A stretch of 64,000 nt of DNA, taken from NCBI RefSeq assembly GCF_907164915.1, contig NC_061864.1, forward strand, positions 3,679,389 through 3,743,388, in the 5' to 3' direction. The notes beneath the pieces were generated by a model that was given only the letters and a program-made list of their open reading frames with translations, was not told where the DNA came from and ran no database searches. Within the stretch, counting starts at the first letter, position 1; each line of letters opens with the position of its first letter. This stretch comes from Impatiens glandulifera. Lineage: Eukaryota > Streptophyta > Magnoliopsida > Ericales > Balsaminaceae. Made by a program: the position numbers and the translations under genes. Below, in pieces: positions 58,709 to 64,000 of the stretch.

Positions 58709-59116
58709 ATGGTAATGGCGCTAACTCTATCCAACACGTTCCTCCAGAGGAAACTTTCATCTCCATCTATTCCTTCATCAAAGAAACCGATTCCGACAAT
58801 CTCTTCCATTCGACCTACTTGGAGTTGCAGAAAGAAAGATGTTCATCCTCAATTTTACGAGGACGCAAAGGTGTATTGTAATAATGAGCAGGTTATGACG
58901 ACAGGCGGGACACAGCAGGAGTACGTGGTTGATGTTTGGTCGGGAAATCATCCGTTCTACCTTGGAAACCGCTCGGGAGTTCTCGTCGATGCTGACCAGG
59001 TCGAGAAATTCAAAAGTAAGTTTGGCGAGCTCTCGCAGCTCATGCAGATTCCAAATCTCAAGGGAGAAATTATCCTTCCGCCCAAACGCAAGTCTGCAAA
59101 AGGGAAGAAGAAGTAG
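58709..59116 (+). CDS. RPL31: Plastid ribosomal protein bL31c, single exon
   Basis: From the first ATG (58709) the frame gives 135 aa. The next in-frame ATG (58715, MALTLSNTFL) would give 133 and also has a good context; I keep the first. Residues 1 to about 40 are Ser/Thr/Lys-rich without acidic residues, like a chloroplast transit peptide. The mature part has bL31 features: KKDVHPQFYEDAKVYC, then VDVWSGNHPFYLGN, then DADQVEKFKSKFGEL, with a basic tail PPKRKSAKGKKK. It is a structural component of the 50S subunit of plastid ribosomes, needed for plastid translation. No frameshift; overlapping frames on either strand are shadows. Confidence 0.93.
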   Translation: MVMALTLSNTFLQRKLSSPSIPSSKKPIPTISSIRPTWSCRKKDVHPQFYEDAKVYCNNEQVMTTGGTQQEYVVDVWSGNHPFYLGNRSGVLVDADQVEKFKSKFGELSQLMQIPNLKGEIILPPKRKSAKGKKK

Positions 59117-62100
59117 CAGTAGTATGAATGACTTCAAACTTGTATGATTTCTGTATTATCGTCATGTTTTTTTGTTTGTAATTTCATTGACTGCTTTTGA
59201 ATCCAATTTGGAAGAGCATTTTAAAAAAAAAAAACTAAAGAAATGCACACTGATGAATTTCCATCATCACGATTGGTGTTAGCAACCAAAAAACAAACAC
59301 ATATACTGGCTTAAGAGCTTATATGTTATTAGGAGAGTGCTTTTGGTTGCTGTTTTATTTTCTAGAACACTCTCTGATTCTGCTTATGATCATTCATTTC
59401 AATTTCAGATGTTTCTAAATTAGGCCTTGTTTGATCTTGGATCAAAAGGGGTGATGGTTGATTGGATAGTGGACTATTTGAAAATAATCACATAACCCAT
59501 ATCAATCAAGGCCTTTAGCAATTTGCATATGCACTTAGTGATATTTGTTCTGTTTTAAGATGTTTGTTATCCTAATCAGGGTTTCTGTAGTAGTAGTATC
59601 ATAGGGATTGAACTTATGTTTGTTATCTGCTCTCTGATAGGTAAGATGGTTTGCTCACTTTTTCTTTTCTGGGTAAGCTTAGTTATTGAATTGGATTCAA
59701 TTATCTTTTGTTTTCACCAAATTGAATGCTTTGGTCAATAGGGGTTTAGATTGTTCCTATAGAGGTGCATAAAAGCTTCTTCTGTCTTACTATATTCATG
59801 GTGCTTAGCCATCTTCATGTGGAAGTAATTGTTTCTGTATGTGTTGAGGAAGATAAGCATCAACATAATTAGAAACCTTCCCCCACACTTTCCTAGAGAA
59901 TCCAGTCATCTTTAGCTGTCTGGTTTTTGTGTTTATACATTCTCCTATTTCCCAGAGAATCTAGGAAATTAGGTTTTATGTACACAATTGGCAATGTCAA
60001 ACTTAAGCTTAATGTGATGGTTTTTGGATTCGGTTGAATGGATTTGAGATGGTTTCTCATGGAAGGTTGATAATTTGCAGCGAGGAATCACTTTGATCTT
60101 CTATCTTACTTTGATTTTTTTGTCATAATGAATCACCTTGGATTGCTTGGTAGCAGGAGGTTGGATTAAGTGACTTACTATCAAAAGGTTTTAGGTTTGC
60201 TTTTCATAGAAAACATTAAGTTGAAATGAATTGCTTGTGTTTGGATGTATTTGTATAGAAGAGAGCTGTATGATTTTGTTGACTCAAAATTCTTTTGGTT
60301 GTTAATCCATTACTTATTGGGAATTAAAGTCCTTTAAAATTTTAGTGTTTTTTTTATGCCCACAAGCCAAATCCAGATAAGGATAGATTTATTTTACCCT
60401 ATAAGACACTGGCTCTGGGTGATCGATCAGTCCAAGAGTATACTAAACAAGGAACCTTTAAATGTTCTTAGTTGTCTGATTACAAATTTCAAGTTCTCAT
60501 TAATAAAAGAGTAAAAATGCTCTTATTTAAAAGTGTTAATGATAAGGGCAGGCCCTGTGCAAGCCCAGCGGGCTAGGATGGATAATATTAAGTTGCTTAG
60601 TTTTATTTATTAATTTTTTAATATAGAAGTGTGCATACAGAAAATAACATTTTTATTTGGTTATAATTTTAAATCTCACCAAAATAATTTTTTTTTAAAA
60701 TAAAATTAAAACACAGGCTTAGTGAGCCCAATCTTTGAGCAAATGTAATATAGTTTACTATTCAGTATAATTAGTAATGACAAATTCCACCAAATTTTAT
60801 CTGAAATAGCTTTAATTTTTTTTTAACAAACTCTAAAAGACATGTTTTTTTTAAATGAAAAAATAAAATAATATATAGAGAGATGTATAGAAATAATTGT
60901 TATTTTTTTTTTAAATAATAAATTTGGTATAATTTTCAATTTTAAAGTAAATAATGTACCGTTAAATATATTTTTTAATATTTTGATTTTTGTTTTTTAA
61001 TTAATTTTATTCATAAAAAAATCAATTATTTTATTTGTGTTTTTTTTATTAAATTGAATTTAATAATATTTTAAAAATAATATAAAATATTTTTTGTTAA
61101 CAATAATTTTATAGATTAAAATAATAAATATTTATTAATTATTTTTAAATATTATAATATAATAAATTATTTTTAAATTTTCTTTATATTATAATATTTT
61201 ATTTTTATCTCTTTAGTATTGATATTTTAAAATTATTAATTATTCATATATATATATATATAATTATATTTGTAAAATATAATAAATACATAATATAAAT
61301 ATTTATATATATATATATATTCAAAAAATAAAATAAAAGTATTTATTTATTTAATATTATATTTGGATAGATAAAGTTGAAATTTTTTATTATTTTAATT
61401 TATAATATTATTATATTTTTTATACAAAATTTATAATATCATGTTATTATTGATAAAAAAAATAATAATAATAAATTTTATTATATTATTAAAAATATAT
61501 AAAAATAAAATAAATAAAATTTATTAAACTGAAAAATAAATATTTAAATAAAAAAGTATATATTTAATTAATTGGGTTAACTTTTTCAAAGTAATTGAAA
61601 AATGTATTTCAGCCTACATTTTACTATTTTGATATGAACAATAGGGAGGTTTACTATAATCACGACACGTGGTAATAATTAACCCTTTAAATTAACCTCA
61701 ATATCATTACCAACTTTCCTTACTTTCTGCTCTTTGTAAGTTCTTTTTCCTTAACAAATTAAAAGTGTCACAAAGTTGAACGATATAATTAACTAATTAT
61801 TAAATTGTCACCCATTAGTAGAATTCATTTACAAATATTATATCACCCAAAATCAGACAATATCTTTATTTCATAGACTTTTTATCTACTTTTTCTAAAT
61901 CATACCATTTTTTTTGTTTTTTAATTTTGTTTTAAAAAATCATATTTTATTTTATTTTAAATGAAGAAGAACATCATACCAAAAAAAAATCATAAATCAT
62001 ATTTATTATTTTGAAGAAGTTATCACGAGGCCTCAAATAATGAATCATTATTTCACCTTAAAATAATTTTATTGAGAATTGAGTATGAAATATTTAATCA

Positions 62101-62988
62101 CTTATATAAAATTCTTATCACTTAATTAAGTTATTATTATGTGTTTATTTATTAACTATTCTAACTTTTAATTTTCAAATTGGTCGCAATTTTCTAACCT
62201 AGCTATATATTCAAATAATAGTATCAAATTGCATACAAGACCTTATAATACAAATAAAACTTATTCAACATGTATTACGAAGAAAGTAAGAACCGAGGGA
62301 GGACGGGGAGAGTTTTTTTTTGGGTTGAAGAAAGTGTTGGAGCATTAAGAAAGCATGAAAAATTAATTAGGAAAAGAATTAGTCGTATAATTAATGGTGG
62401 GGAAGGTCCATAATCGATATATAAATAAATCTAATTAAACGGGGGAGCAAAATGATGAGTAGAAAAAAAGGGTTATTTAATTATTTGAAAAAAGCACAAT
62501 CATTATTGACAGATTGGGGCTGGCTAGCTCTAGGATCCTAATTAATTCTTATCTTAGGATGAACATTTTTTCATAATATGGGACCCCATCAGAATTTCGG
62601 CTCTTCTCTCGATGCAAAACTTAACTTTAGAAACTATATATATATGAACAATTTATTTGCCTTCTTTACCTAATCCTAATAATGTACGCTTAACTTAATT
62701 TTTTTCCATCCCTAATCATTATTGTTTCACAACACTCCTCAAATTTAAATTAGTGTTTTATTTTTCATCAATTCTTTATATGTTTACTTAGTTGTTAATG
62801 GAGTAAGTATATAATAATATTCTTGTAAGTTGAGCAATCAAAATATGGAAAGCAGGGAAATCTTAGAAATATGCAAATCAGTGTATTAATTAATTTAATT
62901 GATTGTAATTATATTTGACTTTATTTGTCACCTCATCACATTCCTTACAAATATTAATATGGAAATGATCGTCTATAAAACAACTTCT

Positions 62989-63019
<31 letters not shown>

Positions 63020-64000
63020 ACGTCTAAACATTTATTTAACTCAATCATGCATTATAACACACTGGATTGGTAAATAATTGTTTGATTCGATCTTAATCAA
63101 GAACACTTTTATATAAATGAAATATCATAAATAAAATTTATCGTGCTAATTTTTTATAGAGAATGAACTCTTATTTCCTTAATTGATTGTAAATATATAT
63201 GATTTTATCTGATTGTAATGAAAATTAGTATATCAAATTTGGTTACAAATGATAATTTATTGTAATTGTATATGATTTTACTTGAATGTATAATGTCAAT
63301 GGCAAGGAAATATGTCTATAATTATAAGGAAATTAATCAATACAATAAAGATTTGTGTTTGACGTTTTCTTCTATTTCTTTGTAACTTCATGGTATCATA
63401 GTTTTGCAAACATGATCAAATTCTAAAGTAGCAACACAATAAAAATCAAACTTAGTGATTCGATGGCATTAAGAAGCAACACACGTGGCATACATTTAAT
63501 TGATATATTTTCTAATTGAATTTATCAATGTCAGAGAATGAGTTGTTTTAAGAGTTTAAAGTGGTAATCAAATTCCTGATATTTAATATTTTAACTTTAT
63601 TATGTACATATTATTGTCATTTAATTATTTAAGTTGTAAATCAATTAATATTATTAAAATGATATGTGCTTTTATTTAAATGTGATTGAGAAATGGTATA
63701 ATAAAAATTTGTTTTTAATGTTAGCATGATTAGAGGAGATATAGTACAAAACTCATGTTTTGAGAAGTAGTGAGTTCGAATTTCACTTGAAATATTTATA
63801 AAAAAATGTTAACTTAATTTTTATTTTTTTATCTCTAGACAATTATTAACCATTATAATAACCAAACATTTGATGATTTCAGTTTTACTTTCTTCACTCA
63901 TGTTTTTACAGTACTGTTGATTTATTTAACTATAATTTCCTATTCAAAAACATTAAAATAAAATAACATTTTATGACTTTCAAATACTCAAGACGAAGAA
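59117..64000. other. Right flank without recognised gene
   Basis: 59117-60540 is moderately AT-rich non-coding DNA, including the RPL31 3' UTR and the small MITE. 60600-61570 is very AT-rich. 61570-64000 has only short open frames, with (AT)n at 62994-63020. No RNA gene or exon was found on either strand. The DNA may include distal promoter of a gene outside the window. Confidence 0.5.
59423..59514. mobile_element. 92-bp Tourist-like MITE
   Basis: GGCCTTGTTTGAT at the left and ATCAATCAAGGCCT at the right are inverted repeats, and TTA flanks both sides (59420-59422, 59515-59517), as expected for PIF/Harbinger-type MITEs. The interior has no coding region. Confidence 0.7.

Noticed and set aside
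58645..59147. Additional frames overlapping RPL31, including a 119-aa minus-strand frame
   Set aside because: Shadows of the bL31c reading frame.

Overview
The window is nuclear DNA of a flowering plant, most likely a eudicot. The genes have GT-AG introns. The products are typical plant ones: plastid ADP-glucose pyrophosphorylase, a PCBER-type reductase, half-size ABCG transporters and plastid ribosomal protein bL31. The intergenic DNA is very AT-rich, with long (AT)n and (TTA)n tracts and nested plant transposons. I cannot name the species. All calls are from reading the sequence; no database search was run.

Layout. 1-6.38 kb: a Mutator-like element (MULE) with a Ulp1-type protease gene (+, cut by the left window edge) and a convergent, intact FAR1/MuDR-type transposase gene (-, 776 aa after splicing). 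Three arrays of a near-perfect 15-base palindrome lie in an intron of each gene and between them. 6.38-12.48 kb: two direct ~1.8 kb AT-rich copies flank a degenerate copia fragment and a probable solo copia LTR whose TATA-containing 326-bp core is present three times. 12.9-14.1 and 23.0-24.3 kb: two intact tandem PCBER/isoflavone-reductase-like genes in ~4.4 kb duplicated blocks, with a chimeric AGPase/PCBER pseudogene between them (17.6-18.6 kb). Comparing the blocks gives empty sites for three insertions. 28.2-30.9 kb: an intact 14-exon AGPase large-subunit gene (-, 523 aa).

33.3-57.8 kb is a tandem ABCG cluster on the minus strand: two intact four-exon genes (630 and 632 aa), a small relic, and one pseudogene whose last exon is spread over ~10.8 kb by nested insertions. 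The insertions include a young, non-autonomous Ty3/gypsy element (two 525-bp LTRs with 4 differences, RT and integrase core removed by an in-frame deletion), a family of short-TIR elements rich in CGTGTCGTG-like motifs, a fold-back, a MITE and a 293-bp tandem repeat carrying Pol III A and B boxes. 52.9-54.4 kb holds a hAT-like element with a nested MITE. 58.7-59.1 kb is the single-exon gene for plastid bL31c; the remaining 4.9 kb has no gene I can recognise.

The genes are not one pathway: AGPase makes ADP-glucose for starch, PCBER-type enzymes act on phenylpropanoid dimers, ABCG half-transporters export small molecules at membranes, and bL31c is part of the plastid ribosome. The most unusual feature is the MULE with its palindrome arrays.
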